64,000 nt of DNA from VFMC01 sp046331225 (GTDB taxonomy: Bacteria > Actinomycetota > Acidimicrobiia > Acidimicrobiales > Ilumatobacteraceae), in the NCBI GenBank assembly GCA_046331225.1, contig JAXLRF010000010.1:132353-196352 (forward strand), written 5' to 3'. Made by a program: the position numbers and the translations under genes. The notes below the pieces were generated by a model, which worked only from the letters and a program-made list of their open reading frames with translations, searched no databases and had not been told where the DNA came from. Positions within the stretch are counted from its first letter, which is position 1, and the number at the start of each line of letters is the position of its first letter. Below, piece by piece: positions 24,165 through 33,065 of the stretch.

Positions 24165-24659
24165 CTAGGGAGTCGCGCGATCCGGTGTGGGCACGGAGGT
24201 GCGCAGCACGCCGGCGAACGAGGCGATGCTCACCAGCGCCCCGGCAGTGGCGGCGGCCAGTTCGATCAGCGCCAGGTGCTCGAAGGTGCCGAGATCGCCG
24301 ATCGCGATCACCGCGCCGAGGGCCGCAGCGACGAGGCCGGCGGCCGGTAGGTGTCGCGTGGGTCGGCTCGCGGCGACCGCCATCACCACCGGGGCGACGA
24401 AGGGGATCATCTGCACGACGATGATCCGTGGCTCGGCCGAGGGACCGAGCCACCACGTCGACAGACCCATCGTGCGCGACGATCGCCACACCGACGCCCA
24501 CACCAGCACGATGCCGATCCAGGTGACGAGCACGGTGAGCCGCCAGGCGGCGGTGAGCTCACCCGGTCGGGGTGCGCGGACCGGTCGCTGTGGATCGGAC
24601 GACACGTGTGCGGCGGGTCCGACGGAGCCGGCGGGGGGCGGCGGGGGCAGGCTGCTCAT
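24165..24659 (-). CDS. small membrane protein, unknown
   Basis: 164 residues from ATG 24659. A Pro-rich polar N-terminus (MSSLPPPPPAGSVG) leads to four hydrophobic segments: LTVLVTWIGIVLVWASVW, VVQMIPFVAPVVMAVAA, LPAAGLVAAALGAVIAIG and LIELAAATAGALVSIASFAG. Nothing points to a function. It diverges from the glycosyltransferase gene, sharing a ~48-bp gap. Confidence 0.7.
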   Translation of the reverse strand: MSSLPPPPPAGSVGPAAHVSSDPQRPVRAPRPGELTAAWRLTVLVTWIGIVLVWASVWRSSRTMGLSTWWLGPSAEPRIIVVQMIPFVAPVVMAVAASRPTRHLPAAGLVAAALGAVIAIGDLGTFEHLALIELAAATAGALVSIASFAGVLRTSVPTPDRATP

Positions 24660-24694
24660 CGCGAGGTCGCAGCGTATCGCCCCCGTGCGATGGC

Positions 24695-24700
24695 TAGCCT
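24695..24700 (+). promoter_or_regulatory. -10 box (TAGCCT) deciding the GTG 24708 start
   Basis: TAGCCT ends 7 bases before GTG 24708. This favours the GTG over the upstream ATG 24690, which would put the box inside the coding sequence. Confidence 0.5.
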
Positions 24701-24707
24701 TCGGCGG

Positions 24708-25451
24708 GTGGAACCCCGCCGCGCCGAGACGCTGACGATCTTCTTCCCGATGTGGAACGAAGAGGCCTACATCGAGCGCACCATCGGCGCCGCCAAGGAG
24801 GTCGCGGACGAGTTGCTGGCCGCCGGCACCATCCGCGACTACGAGCTGATCGTGGTGGACGACGCCTCCACCGACCACACGGGCAAGATCGCCGACGAGA
24901 TGGCGGCGGCCGACCCGCACGTCAAGGTGGTGCACCATCCGGTCAACCGCAAGCTCGGCGGGTCGATCAAGACCGGGTTCGCCGCCGCCACCGGCGACCT
25001 GGTGCTGTACACCGACGCCGACCTGCCCTTCGACATGGCCGAGCTCAAGAAGGCCATCCGCTTGATCGACTACTACGAGGCCGACATCGTGAGCGCCTAC
25101 CGGTTCGACCGGGTGGGCGAGGGCCCGTCGCGGGCGATCTACACGTTCTTCTACAACGTGATGATCCGGCGCCTGTTCGGGGTGCGCATGCGTGACATCA
25201 ACTTCGCGTTCAAGCTGTGCCGCCGCACTGTGTTCGACCACGTCACGCTGCGCAGCGAGGGCTCGTTCATCGACGCCGAGCTGATCATCCGGGCCCGCAA
25301 GCTGGGCTTCCACGTCATCCAGTTCGGGGTCGACTACTTCCCCCGCACCCGTGGCGAGAGCACGCTGTCGTCGCTGTCGGTGATCAAGCGGATCGTCGTC
25401 GAGATGTTCACCCTGCGCCGCGAGTTGCGCGACCTGCAGCCCATCCGCTGA
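24708..25451 (+). CDS. family 2 glycosyltransferase (dolichol/polyprenyl-phosphate mannosyltransferase-like)
   Basis: 247-residue GT-A fold enzyme that would transfer a sugar from a nucleotide donor, probably to polyprenyl phosphate. Motifs: FFPMWNEEAYIERTIG (donor site), VVDDASTDHTGKIAD, and the metal-binding YTDADLPFD. There is no C-terminal membrane domain, as in soluble DPM1-like enzymes. The start is chosen at GTG 24708 from the -10 position. It is followed by the L,D-transpeptidase gene, consistent with a cell-envelope role. Confidence 0.87.
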   Translation: MEPRRAETLTIFFPMWNEEAYIERTIGAAKEVADELLAAGTIRDYELIVVDDASTDHTGKIADEMAAADPHVKVVHHPVNRKLGGSIKTGFAAATGDLVLYTDADLPFDMAELKKAIRLIDYYEADIVSAYRFDRVGEGPSRAIYTFFYNVMIRRLFGVRMRDINFAFKLCRRTVFDHVTLRSEGSFIDAELIIRARKLGFHVIQFGVDYFPRTRGESTLSSLSVIKRIVVEMFTLRRELRDLQPIR

Positions 25452-25508
25452 CCAGGCACTGACCACCCGCACGTGGGTGGCCGCGGGCGCGCGGCCGGAC
25501 CCGGTTGG

Positions 25509-25514
25509 TATCGT
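25509..25514 (+). promoter_or_regulatory. -10 box (TATCGT) of the L,D-transpeptidase gene
   Basis: TATCGT would start a transcript near 25521, leaving about 38 bases of leader before GTG 25559 and its AGGAA site. Confidence 0.35.
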
Positions 25515-25558
25515 GCGGGCGACCCGTTCCCAGCGCGCCGATCAGGAACCCTCCACTC

Positions 25559-26902
25559 GTGAACACCCGCCGGCCCTCCGGTTCGTCCGGACAGCGACCG
25601 ACCCCGCGCCGTCACGCGACGAGCGCCGAGGCGTCGTCGCGCCCGCGTGCGGGTCGTCCGGCCAGCACGCGACCGGTGCGCAGCGCCCCGGCGCGCCGGC
25701 CGCGGCCGCACGACGCCGGCAACGTCGACGCCAAGCGCTGGCTGCCGGCGATCGCCGCGGGCTGCGTGCTGCTCGTCGTGGTCGCCGCCGGCATGTCGGG
25801 CCGCAGCGAGGGTGACTCGGGTGACGACACCACCGCCACGTCGGTGTCGGTGGCGTCGTTGCCGGCCACCTCGACCGCGGTCAGCATCGCCCCGACGGTG
25901 AGCGTCGACACCTCCGCGGCGATCGTCAAGACCACCTTCGCCCAGCCGTTGGCGAAGGGTTCCGCCGGCGACGACGTGCGCCAGCTGCAGACCCGGCTCG
26001 CCGAGCTCGGGTTCCAGCCGGGCGAGGTCGACGGCCAGTTCGGCAGCCTCACCCAGCAGGCCGTCTGGGCCTACAAGAAGCTGGTCGGCGGGATGAGCTG
26101 GCAGGAGCTCGACAACAGCAACAACAAGACCACGGTCAGCAACGACCTGTGGCAGCAGATGCAGGACCCGCACGCGATCGCCCCGCGCCGTCCGCAGGGC
26201 CCCGGCACCACACACGTCGAGGTGTACCTGCCGCTGCAGGTGCTGGTGGTGTTCAAGGACGATGTCGCGGTGTTCATCGCCCACATCTCGAGCGGCGAGC
26301 TGCTCGACGACGGCGTCACGCCGGCCACGTTCTGCGAGACCGTCACGATGGACACCGACGCCAACGGCGAGCCGCTCTCGGAGCCCGAGAAGAAAGACGT
26401 GTGCGCCGAGTCGAAGACCCCGGGCGGGCTGTTCCGGTTCACCCGGCGCTACGAGGGCAAGCGTGTGGGCCCGCTCGGCGGCATGCTCAACCCGGTGTAC
26501 TTCAACTACGGCATCGCGGTGCACGGTGCCGAGAACGTGCCCACGCATCCCGCGTCGCACGGGTGCGTGCGCATCCACAACTCGCTGTCGGCGATCTTCC
26601 CGACGCTGGTGGCCAAGGGCGATCGGATCATGGTGTGGGGCCACGACGGCAAGGAGCCCGAGTACTACACCCGGGCCGAGAGCCTGCCGTCGTTCAACCG
26701 GCCCGATCCCAACGCCACGACCACCACGTCGTCCACCACCACGACCGTGCCGGCGCCCACCACCACCAAGCCGACGGCCACCACCGTCAAGCCGGCGCCC
26801 ACCACCACCGCGAAGCCGGCCGCCACCACCACGGTGCCGCCCACGACGGCCGCGCCCACCACCACGGCCGCCCCACCGCCGGTCACCACCGCCGCCCCCT
26901 GA
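25559..26902 (+). CDS. L,D-transpeptidase (YkuD) with peptidoglycan-binding domain and Thr/Pro tail
   Basis: Cell-wall cross-linking enzyme of 447 residues that acts outside the membrane. A long Arg/Pro/Ser-rich cytoplasmic N-terminus precedes one membrane span (WLPAIAAGCVLLVVVAAGM). Then comes a peptidoglycan-binding repeat (LAKGSAGDDVRQLQTRLAEL ... YKKLVGG) and the YkuD domain with the catalytic signature HPASHGCVRIHN, whose Cys is the nucleophile. The last ~65 residues are a Thr/Pro/Lys-rich tail (TTTTVPAPTTTKPTATT) that probably spans or decorates the wall. GTG 25559 with AGGAA upstream is preferred; an earlier in-frame ATG at 25505 lacks a ribosome site. Confidence 0.9.
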   Translation: MNTRRPSGSSGQRPTPRRHATSAEASSRPRAGRPASTRPVRSAPARRPRPHDAGNVDAKRWLPAIAAGCVLLVVVAAGMSGRSEGDSGDDTTATSVSVASLPATSTAVSIAPTVSVDTSAAIVKTTFAQPLAKGSAGDDVRQLQTRLAELGFQPGEVDGQFGSLTQQAVWAYKKLVGGMSWQELDNSNNKTTVSNDLWQQMQDPHAIAPRRPQGPGTTHVEVYLPLQVLVVFKDDVAVFIAHISSGELLDDGVTPATFCETVTMDTDANGEPLSEPEKKDVCAESKTPGGLFRFTRRYEGKRVGPLGGMLNPVYFNYGIAVHGAENVPTHPASHGCVRIHNSLSAIFPTLVAKGDRIMVWGHDGKEPEYYTRAESLPSFNRPDPNATTTTSSTTTTVPAPTTTKPTATTVKPAPTTTAKPAATTTVPPTTAAPTTTAAPPPVTTAAP

Positions 26903-26911
26903 GGGCGGGCG

Positions 26912-27844
26912 TCAGGACAGGCGGCTGCGGATCAGCTCGGCGAGCTCGAGCGGGCGATCGCCCTGCACGCTGTGACCGGCACCGTCGACCACCACGAGGT
27001 GGAGACCGGGCAGACGGCGTCGGGCCTCGGCCACGTCGTCGTCGTCGACGACCGGTGACAGCGAACCGCGCACCAGGAGCAGCGGGCAGGTGATCGCACC
27101 GAAGTGGTCCCACAACGGGGACGGGGTCGGCGGTGCGTCGGCCGGCTCGGGGGTCTCGCTGGTCACCTCGGTGCGGCCGTGTCCGCGCCGGTCGTAGCGC
27201 CACTGCCAGCTGCCGTCGTCGAGTTGCTTCGCGTTGTGCAGGATGCCCCGGCGCAGCGAGCTGATCGTGCGCGTGGGGTTGTGCTCGATCGTCCGCTCGA
27301 GCAACGACTCGAAGCTGGGGAACGCCTGCGGCCCGTTGACGAAGTCGAGCACCGCCTTGGCCTTCTGGCGGTTGACGCCGGGCGTGATGTCGACCATCAC
27401 GAGCGAGCGGACGAGGTGCGGGTGCCGCACCGCGAGCTCCATCGAGGTGAGCCCACCGAGCGACATGCCGACGACGAGCCGGGCGTTCGGCGCGAGCGCC
27501 TCGACGGCCACGGCCACGTCGTCGGCGAGCGAGATCGGCGTGTAGTCGCCGTCGTCGCGCCAGTCGCTGTGACCGTGCCCGGGCAGGTCGACGGCCAGGG
27601 CCGTGCACCCGAGCGCCATGATCGTGGTGTCCCACGTGTGCGCGTTCTGCGAGCCACCGTGCACGAACACGATCTCGACCGCGTCGGCCGGTCCGTCGCC
27701 CCACACCAGGGCGCTCAGGTGGCGGCCGTCGGCCAGCGGCACCGACTCGCGGCGCACGACGGGCGGCGCGTCGAACGGCAGGCCGTACTCGGCGGCGTTC
27801 TCGTGGAACAGACCGAACTCGTCGTACTGGATGCGCTCCGACAT
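26912..27844 (-). CDS. alpha/beta-fold hydrolase
   Basis: 310 residues. Nucleophile elbow GMSLGG, oxyanion region FVHGGSQNAHTWD, catalytic His in GAGHSVQGD and an acid in LVRGSLSPVVDDDD. It has no signal peptide, so it is probably cytosolic. Epoxide hydrolases, C-C bond hydrolases and esterases all share these features, so the reaction cannot be fixed. It resembles in layout the second hydrolase of this window (52478-53338). Convergent with the transpeptidase gene. Confidence 0.85.
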   Translation of the reverse strand: MSERIQYDEFGLFHENAAEYGLPFDAPPVVRRESVPLADGRHLSALVWGDGPADAVEIVFVHGGSQNAHTWDTTIMALGCTALAVDLPGHGHSDWRDDGDYTPISLADDVAVAVEALAPNARLVVGMSLGGLTSMELAVRHPHLVRSLVMVDITPGVNRQKAKAVLDFVNGPQAFPSFESLLERTIEHNPTRTISSLRRGILHNAKQLDDGSWQWRYDRRGHGRTEVTSETPEPADAPPTPSPLWDHFGAITCPLLLVRGSLSPVVDDDDVAEARRRLPGLHLVVVDGAGHSVQGDRPLELAELIRSRLS

Positions 27845-27887
27845 GCGCCCATCGTGGCACCCGCCGGCCCTGGTGATCGGACCGGGG

Positions 27888-29462
27888 TCAGGCGGTGACC
27901 GGGACCACCTCGACGCGCAGGCCGAGCACCTGGCCGAGCAGCGTGCTGCGCTCCTGCGCGGTGTACACCTCGAGCGCGACGTCGAGCGCGGCCGGGTGCA
28001 CCGCCTCGACGACCAGGCGTTTGCCGCGGCGCTCGGCGCGTACCGCGCTCACCCGGCCGTCGTGGCTGCGGTCGAGCCCGATCGCGAGGCGCAGGATGCC
28101 GGCGAGTACTCGCACCACCTGCTGTGCGTCGGGCTCGAGCGCGGTGAACTCGGGATGCGACGCCTTGGGCGCGCTCTTGCGGTGGTAGCGGGCGACGAGC
28201 GCGATGATCTCGATCTCGTGGTCGGTCAGGCCCGTGAGCTCGCTGTTGCGGATCACGTAGTACGAGTGCAGGTGGTGCTTGCTGTGGGCGATGACGAGGC
28301 CCACGTTGGCCAGCGTGGCCGCGGCCTCGAGGTAGTCGCGGCAGTGGTCGGGCAGGCCGTGCAGCACACGCGTGGCGTCGTACAGCTGCAGCGCCAGCCC
28401 GGCCACGTGCCGGCTGTGCGCCGCGTCGTCGTCGCACCGCTCGGCGAGCGCCTGCACGCTCTGGCGCGACACGTCGCGCAGGTGATGCAGCTCGCCGTGG
28501 TCGGCACCGCGCGACAAGGTGTCGAGCAGCACGCCTTCGCGCAGCGCGGCCTCGCTGAAGGTGAACGACCGCACCCCGAACGCCGCGGCCACGCACTGCA
28601 GCACGATCGCGCCCGCCACCACGATGTCGGCGCGTTGCGGCTCGAGGCCCGGCAGGGTGGCCCGCCGTTCGGGCGTGCGGTGGGCGGTGAGCGCCTCGAC
28701 CACCTCGTCGAGCTCGGCGGCCGAGAACTCGAAGCGGTTGAGCGTCTGGGGCACGGTGCCCGTACGCGCGGCGGCCACCATCGCGGCCACGGTCTCGGCC
28801 GTGCCCGACGAGGCGATCGCGACCTCGAAGCCGTGCTGCGCGACGTCACGCTCGAAGCCGGCCAGGATCGACCGCACGTACGAGCGACACTCGGCCACGG
28901 CTCGGGGCGTGCACCGACCCTCGGGGAAGAACCGGTCGGTGAGCCGCACCGCACCGAGCTTGAAGCTGCGCGCGGCGAGCGTGACGCCGCGCTCGCCGAC
29001 GAGCACCTCGGTGCTGCCGCCGCCGATGTCGCACAGCAACAGCCGCTGATCGAACACCGGCACCGCCTGCAGCACGCCGAGGTGGATGAGCCGCGCCTCT
29101 TCGAGACCGGAGATCACCTCGATCTCGATGCCGGCCTCGCGCCTCGCCCGGTCGAGGAACACGTCCGCGTTGGTGGCTTCGCGCACCGCGCTGGTCGCGA
29201 CGGCGCGCACCGGGGCCCCGTGTGCGTCCGCGATCCGTCTCATCAGCCGCAGGGCCTCGACCCCGCGGTCGATCGCGTCGGGTGCGAGCAGCTTCATGTC
29301 GCCGCCGCCGTGGCCGAGGCGGATCGTCTGCTTCTCGCGGGTGACGATCTCGTAGCCGGTCTCGAGGCCGCTGCCGCGCACACGGGCCACGACGAGGTGG
29401 AAGCTGTTGGTGCCGACGTCGAGCGCCGCGACGGTGCCCGACGGTGCCGACGGCTCGGTCAT
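27888..29462 (-). CDS. Ppx/GppA-family exopolyphosphatase / pppGpp phosphatase with C-terminal HD-type domain
   Basis: 524 residues. ASKHA-fold ATPase-like phosphatase motifs: LDVGTNSFHLVV at the N-terminus, VATSAVREATN, and CDIGGGSTEV for phosphate binding. The C-terminal ~200 residues are helical and include an HD-like H-HS-R-H pattern (DAAHSRHVAGLA) and HSKHHLHSYYVI, as in full-length Ppx2/GppA proteins. It would remove terminal phosphates from polyphosphate or pppGpp. Its ATG overlaps the stop of the upstream metallopeptidase gene by 4 bp (ATGA), so the two are coupled. Confidence 0.9.
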   Translation of the reverse strand: MTEPSAPSGTVAALDVGTNSFHLVVARVRGSGLETGYEIVTREKQTIRLGHGGGDMKLLAPDAIDRGVEALRLMRRIADAHGAPVRAVATSAVREATNADVFLDRARREAGIEIEVISGLEEARLIHLGVLQAVPVFDQRLLLCDIGGGSTEVLVGERGVTLAARSFKLGAVRLTDRFFPEGRCTPRAVAECRSYVRSILAGFERDVAQHGFEVAIASSGTAETVAAMVAAARTGTVPQTLNRFEFSAAELDEVVEALTAHRTPERRATLPGLEPQRADIVVAGAIVLQCVAAAFGVRSFTFSEAALREGVLLDTLSRGADHGELHHLRDVSRQSVQALAERCDDDAAHSRHVAGLALQLYDATRVLHGLPDHCRDYLEAAATLANVGLVIAHSKHHLHSYYVIRNSELTGLTDHEIEIIALVARYHRKSAPKASHPEFTALEPDAQQVVRVLAGILRLAIGLDRSHDGRVSAVRAERRGKRLVVEAVHPAALDVALEVYTAQERSTLLGQVLGLRVEVVPVTA

Positions 29463-31006
29463 CCGATCCGCTGCTGGCAGGCGTCGAGCCCGCCCAACAC
29501 GCCGGCCCGGAACGAGTCGATCTTCTCGAACGCGGTGCCGCGGACGTCGGTGTTGCTTGCCTCGTCGCCGAGCGCGACGGCGGTGATGACCGCCTCGTCG
29601 AGGTCGCCGGCCGACAGCAGGATCTGCTGGTTGGGGTTGCGCGGCCCGAGGTTGCCCTGCGCGTCGGCGACCGGGACGATGTCGACGATCCACGCACCGA
29701 CCAGGCAGTCGTTCAGCAGCACGCGCTTCTCGCCGCTCAGCTGGCTCTGCAACGCGACCTGCACCGCGTCGCTGTACGCCTCGGCGATCGGGAAACCGAA
29801 CGAGAGGTCGCCGAGTCGCGCGTACAGGTCCTGCACGAACGCCTCGTCGTAGACGATGGTGTTGTTCGCGGCGCAGTACACCACCTGGTTGGTGAGCTGG
29901 TCGGCGGTCTGCCCGTCGCACGCGGGGGCGGCGGCGCCCTGCTGGAACGGCACGAGCGTCGGCGCGGTGAACGGGACGTTCGCGTTGTCGAGCGTGGGCT
30001 GCCAGAAGGTGTCGAGCGCGACCGGCAGGTCGGCGAGGATCTCGTCGTAGGGCAGGTTGCCGCCCGTCTGGAAGTCCTCCTCGGAGTTGAACACGAGGTC
30101 GATGCGCGGGTTGGGGTTGTTGGGGAAGTCGGCGCACCGGGTGGGGCCGTTGATGAAGCCCTCCTGGAACGCACCCACGCGGTCGAAGCCGGTGCCGTGC
30201 CCGCTCGCGTCGAGCACGTCGGAGCCGACGGGGTCGCGCACCTCGATCATGGCGATGATGCCCGACTTGACGTCGGTGTCGTCGAACGAGAGCAGGTCGC
30301 TCTCGCCGAGCGCGACGTGCGCGGCCCAGGCACCGGCGAAGCAGTCGGCCTGCTGCTCGGTGTCGACCGTCGGCAACCCGAGGTCGAACACACCGGCACG
30401 CGCCTGGATCGCGTGCCCGTACTCGTGGGCGGCCACCACGCCGACGGCGGCGGCGCCGAGGCGGTCGACCAGGTCGGGCAGCAGCAGCGCGTCGTCGTAC
30501 ACGATGATGTCGCCGCAGTCGGTGTAGAACGCGTTGCCCTCGACGGCCTCGTACGGCACGGGACCGTCGCAGCTCGGTGGCAGGTCGGCGCGCTCGGGGT
30601 AGAGCGCGTAGATGCCCGACACCGGCTGGAACGTGCCGCCGTACAGCGCCGGGAACTCCTCGGTCCACCAGTCGGTGATGTCCTGGAACGCGGCGTTGAG
30701 GAAGTTGTCGTAGGGCTGGGGCGAGTGGTTGGTGCCGAAGTCGATGATCGGCTCACCCGTCGGCGGCGGCGTGGTGTCCTCGGTGGGTTCGAGCGGGCTG
30801 TCGGGGTCGGTGGCCGGGGTGGTGTCGTCGGGGCCCGGGCCGTCGTCGGTGCTCGGTGTCTGCTGGTCGGAGCGGCGCGCGGTGACACCCTGATCGGCCG
30901 ATCCGCAGGCGGCCAGCGCCACGGCCGAGGCGAGCACGGCGGCGAGCCACGTGTGTCGGCGGGTGCGGGACGACGGAGCACGGCGAGCGGTCACGTGGGC
31001 GAGCAT
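29459..31006 (-). CDS. lipoprotein neutral zinc metallopeptidase with a degenerate second copy of the domain
   Basis: 515 residues. Signal peptide with lipobox LAAC, then an acidic Pro/Thr spacer (PSTDDGPGPDDTTPATDPD). The first domain holds the zinc site HEYGH at residues 194-198 and TEQQADCFAGAW, typical of the putative neutral zinc metallopeptidase (YpfJ-like) family. The second half (from ~residue 350) repeats the same order: a Cys, NTIVYDEAF, DLYARLG, then AEAYSDAVQ where HEYGHAIQ should be, NDCLVGAW and GTAFEKIDSFRAG. So copy two has lost its metal ligands and may be structural or regulatory. ATG 31006 is chosen from the signal peptide. Coupled to the Ppx/GppA gene downstream. Confidence 0.87.
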   Translation of the reverse strand: MLAHVTARRAPSSRTRRHTWLAAVLASAVALAACGSADQGVTARRSDQQTPSTDDGPGPDDTTPATDPDSPLEPTEDTTPPPTGEPIIDFGTNHSPQPYDNFLNAAFQDITDWWTEEFPALYGGTFQPVSGIYALYPERADLPPSCDGPVPYEAVEGNAFYTDCGDIIVYDDALLLPDLVDRLGAAAVGVVAAHEYGHAIQARAGVFDLGLPTVDTEQQADCFAGAWAAHVALGESDLLSFDDTDVKSGIIAMIEVRDPVGSDVLDASGHGTGFDRVGAFQEGFINGPTRCADFPNNPNPRIDLVFNSEEDFQTGGNLPYDEILADLPVALDTFWQPTLDNANVPFTAPTLVPFQQGAAAPACDGQTADQLTNQVVYCAANNTIVYDEAFVQDLYARLGDLSFGFPIAEAYSDAVQVALQSQLSGEKRVLLNDCLVGAWIVDIVPVADAQGNLGPRNPNQQILLSAGDLDEAVITAVALGDEASNTDVRGTAFEKIDSFRAGVLGGLDACQQRIG

Positions 31007-31054
31007 ACGCGCGGGATGTTGGGCGCAAACGTGCGGTCGTGGTAGGAAACCGCC

Positions 31055-32047
31055 ATGTCCGAACGCCCCGATGCGCCCGACCGCGACGCGCTGCTCGCGA
31101 TGTACGAGATCCAGGCCAGGATCAAGCTCTGCGACGAACGTTTCCGCAGCCTGCTCACCTCCGGGCAGATCCAGCTCATCTACTACTCGCCTCGCGGTCA
31201 GGAGTGCATCAGTGCCGGGTGGGGCGTGCACCTGCGGCCCGACGACTACGTCGTCACCATCTACCGCGGCCTGCACGACCACCTCGCGAAGGGCGTGCCG
31301 CTGCGCGAGCTGTGGGCCGAGTTCCTCGGGCGTGCGACGGGCACGTGCAAGGGCAAGGGCGGCCCGATGCACATCACCCATCCGGCGTCGGGACTGATGG
31401 TCACGACGGGCATCGTGGGCTCGGGCATCCCGATCGCCAATGGCTTCGCGCTCGCGTCGCAGTTGTCGGGCACCGACCAGGTCACCGTCGTCAACTTCGG
31501 TGACGGCGCGTCGAACATCGGCGCCTTCCACGAGGGCCTCAACATGGCCGGCGTGTGGAAGCTGCCGGTGGTGTTCGTCTGCCAGAACAACCTCTACGGC
31601 GAGCACACGCCGATGGCGATGAGCACGGGCGTCGAGTACATCAGCGAGCGCGCCGCCAGCTACGGCATGCCCGGCGTCACCGTGAATGGCAACGATCCGG
31701 TCGCCGTGTGGAAGGTGATGGGCGAGGCCGTGGCCCGCGCCCGCGCCGGCGAGGGCCCGACGCTGGTCGAGGCACGCACCTACCGCTTCTACGGGCACCT
31801 CATGGGCGACGCCATGGAGTACATGGACAAAGACGAGCGCAAGGCGGCGATGGACGCCGACCCGGTGCCCGCCTTCCGTGCCTGGCTGCTCGACAACGGC
31901 CACGCCACCGAGGCGCAGCTCGCCGAGATGGAGGAGACCATCACCGCCGCGATCGACGACGCCGTCGAGTTCGCGATCAACAGCCCGTATCCCGATGCCG
32001 CCGAGCTGTACACCGATGTGTACGGCGATCTGACCGTTGCGAAGTGA
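31055..32047 (+). CDS. 2-oxo acid / acetoin dehydrogenase E1 component, alpha subunit
   Basis: Thiamine diphosphate enzyme subunit of 330 residues. The TPP/Mg motif GDGASNIGAFHEGLN ... CQNN spans the expected ~30 residues, and YYSPRGQE, GTCKGKGGPMHI and TYRFYGHLMGD are characteristic of PdhA/AcoA proteins. With the beta subunit 7 bp downstream it would decarboxylate pyruvate, acetoin or a branched-chain oxo acid and pass the acyl group to a lipoyl domain. Upstream of the ATG is GGTAGGAAACCGCC, which could be either a ribosome site or an imperfect -10 box. The exact substrate is not determinable; the Liv transporter nearby makes branched-chain oxo acids plausible. Confidence 0.9.
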   Translation: MSERPDAPDRDALLAMYEIQARIKLCDERFRSLLTSGQIQLIYYSPRGQECISAGWGVHLRPDDYVVTIYRGLHDHLAKGVPLRELWAEFLGRATGTCKGKGGPMHITHPASGLMVTTGIVGSGIPIANGFALASQLSGTDQVTVVNFGDGASNIGAFHEGLNMAGVWKLPVVFVCQNNLYGEHTPMAMSTGVEYISERAASYGMPGVTVNGNDPVAVWKVMGEAVARARAGEGPTLVEARTYRFYGHLMGDAMEYMDKDERKAAMDADPVPAFRAWLLDNGHATEAQLAEMEETITAAIDDAVEFAINSPYPDAAELYTDVYGDLTVAK

Positions 32048-32054
32048 GCCACCG

Positions 32055-33062
32055 ATGAGCACCGACACCGACTTCCCCATGCTCACCCTCGGCAGCGCCG
32101 TCAACCAGGCGCTCGACATCGCGATGGGTCTCGACGACAAGGTCTTCCTGCTCGGCGAGGACATCGCCGAGCCGTCGGGTGGCGTGTACAAGGTCACCAA
32201 GGGCCTGAGCACCAAGTACGGCACGCACCGCGTGCGCAAGACGGCCATCAGCGAGACCGCGATCATCGGTGCGGCCGTGGGTGCGGCGATCGCCGGTTAC
32301 CGACCGGTGGCCGAGATCATGATCTTCGACTTCATCGCCACCTGCCTCGACCAGGTGAGCAACCACGCCGGCAAGATCCGCTACATGAGCGGCGGCCAGA
32401 CGCACGTGCCGATGGTGATCCGCACGTCGGCGGGTGCCGGTCGCGGGTTCGGTGCACAGCACTCCGAACTGCTCGAGGCGTGGTGTGTGCACACCCCGGG
32501 CATCAAGGTCGTCGTGCCGAGCACGCCGGCCGACGCGAAGGGTCTGCTGCTGACCGCGATCTTCGACGACGACCCGGTGCTGTTCATCGAGCAGATGATG
32601 ATGTACTGGAACGCGAAGGCCTACGGCGGCCCGGTGCCCCCGGGCGACGTGCGCATCCCGTTCGGGGTGGCCGACGTGAAGCGCGAGGGCAGCGACGTGA
32701 CGCTGGTGAGCTACGGCCGCCAGGTGCACGACTGCCTGGCCACCGCGGCGAAGCTCGCCGAGGAGGGCATCAGCTGCGAGGTCGTCGACCTGCGCACGCT
32801 CGTGCCGTGCGACGAGGCGGCGGTCTTCGCGTCGGTGCACAAGACCAAGCGCGCCGTGATCGTGCACGAGGCGGTCACCCGTGGCGGCTTCGGTGCCGAG
32901 CTCTCGAGCCGGATCCACGAGGAGCTCTTCGGCGAGCTGGCCGCGCCCGTGCAGCGCGTGGGTGGCGCCAACACGCCCATCCCCTACGCCAGCAACCTCG
33001 AGGCCGACTTCGTGCCGCAGGTCGCCGACATCGAGGCGGCCGTCCGGACGACCCTCGGCTGA
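32055..33062 (+). CDS. 2-oxo acid / acetoin dehydrogenase E1 component, beta subunit
   Basis: 335 residues from ATG 32055. Transketolase-type pyrimidine-binding and C-terminal domains: VFLLGEDIAEPSGGV, KTAISETAIIGAAVGAAIAG, FDFIATCLDQVSNHAGKIRY, and the C-terminal SYGRQVHDCLAT ... EVVDLRTLVPCD. It forms the alpha2beta2 E1 with the preceding gene. No dihydrolipoyl acyltransferase (E2) or dihydrolipoyl dehydrogenase (E3) follows; instead a free-standing lipoyl-domain gene lies ~700 bp away. Confidence 0.9.
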   Translation: MSTDTDFPMLTLGSAVNQALDIAMGLDDKVFLLGEDIAEPSGGVYKVTKGLSTKYGTHRVRKTAISETAIIGAAVGAAIAGYRPVAEIMIFDFIATCLDQVSNHAGKIRYMSGGQTHVPMVIRTSAGAGRGFGAQHSELLEAWCVHTPGIKVVVPSTPADAKGLLLTAIFDDDPVLFIEQMMMYWNAKAYGGPVPPGDVRIPFGVADVKREGSDVTLVSYGRQVHDCLATAAKLAEEGISCEVVDLRTLVPCDEAAVFASVHKTKRAVIVHEAVTRGGFGAELSSRIHEELFGELAAPVQRVGGANTPIPYASNLEADFVPQVADIEAAVRTTLG

Positions 33063-33065
33063 GGA

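Noticed and set aside
24690..24707. ATG 24690 as the glycosyltransferase start
   Set aside because: It would place the TAGCCT box inside the coding region, and the extra six residues precede the conserved fold; GTG 24708 fits better.
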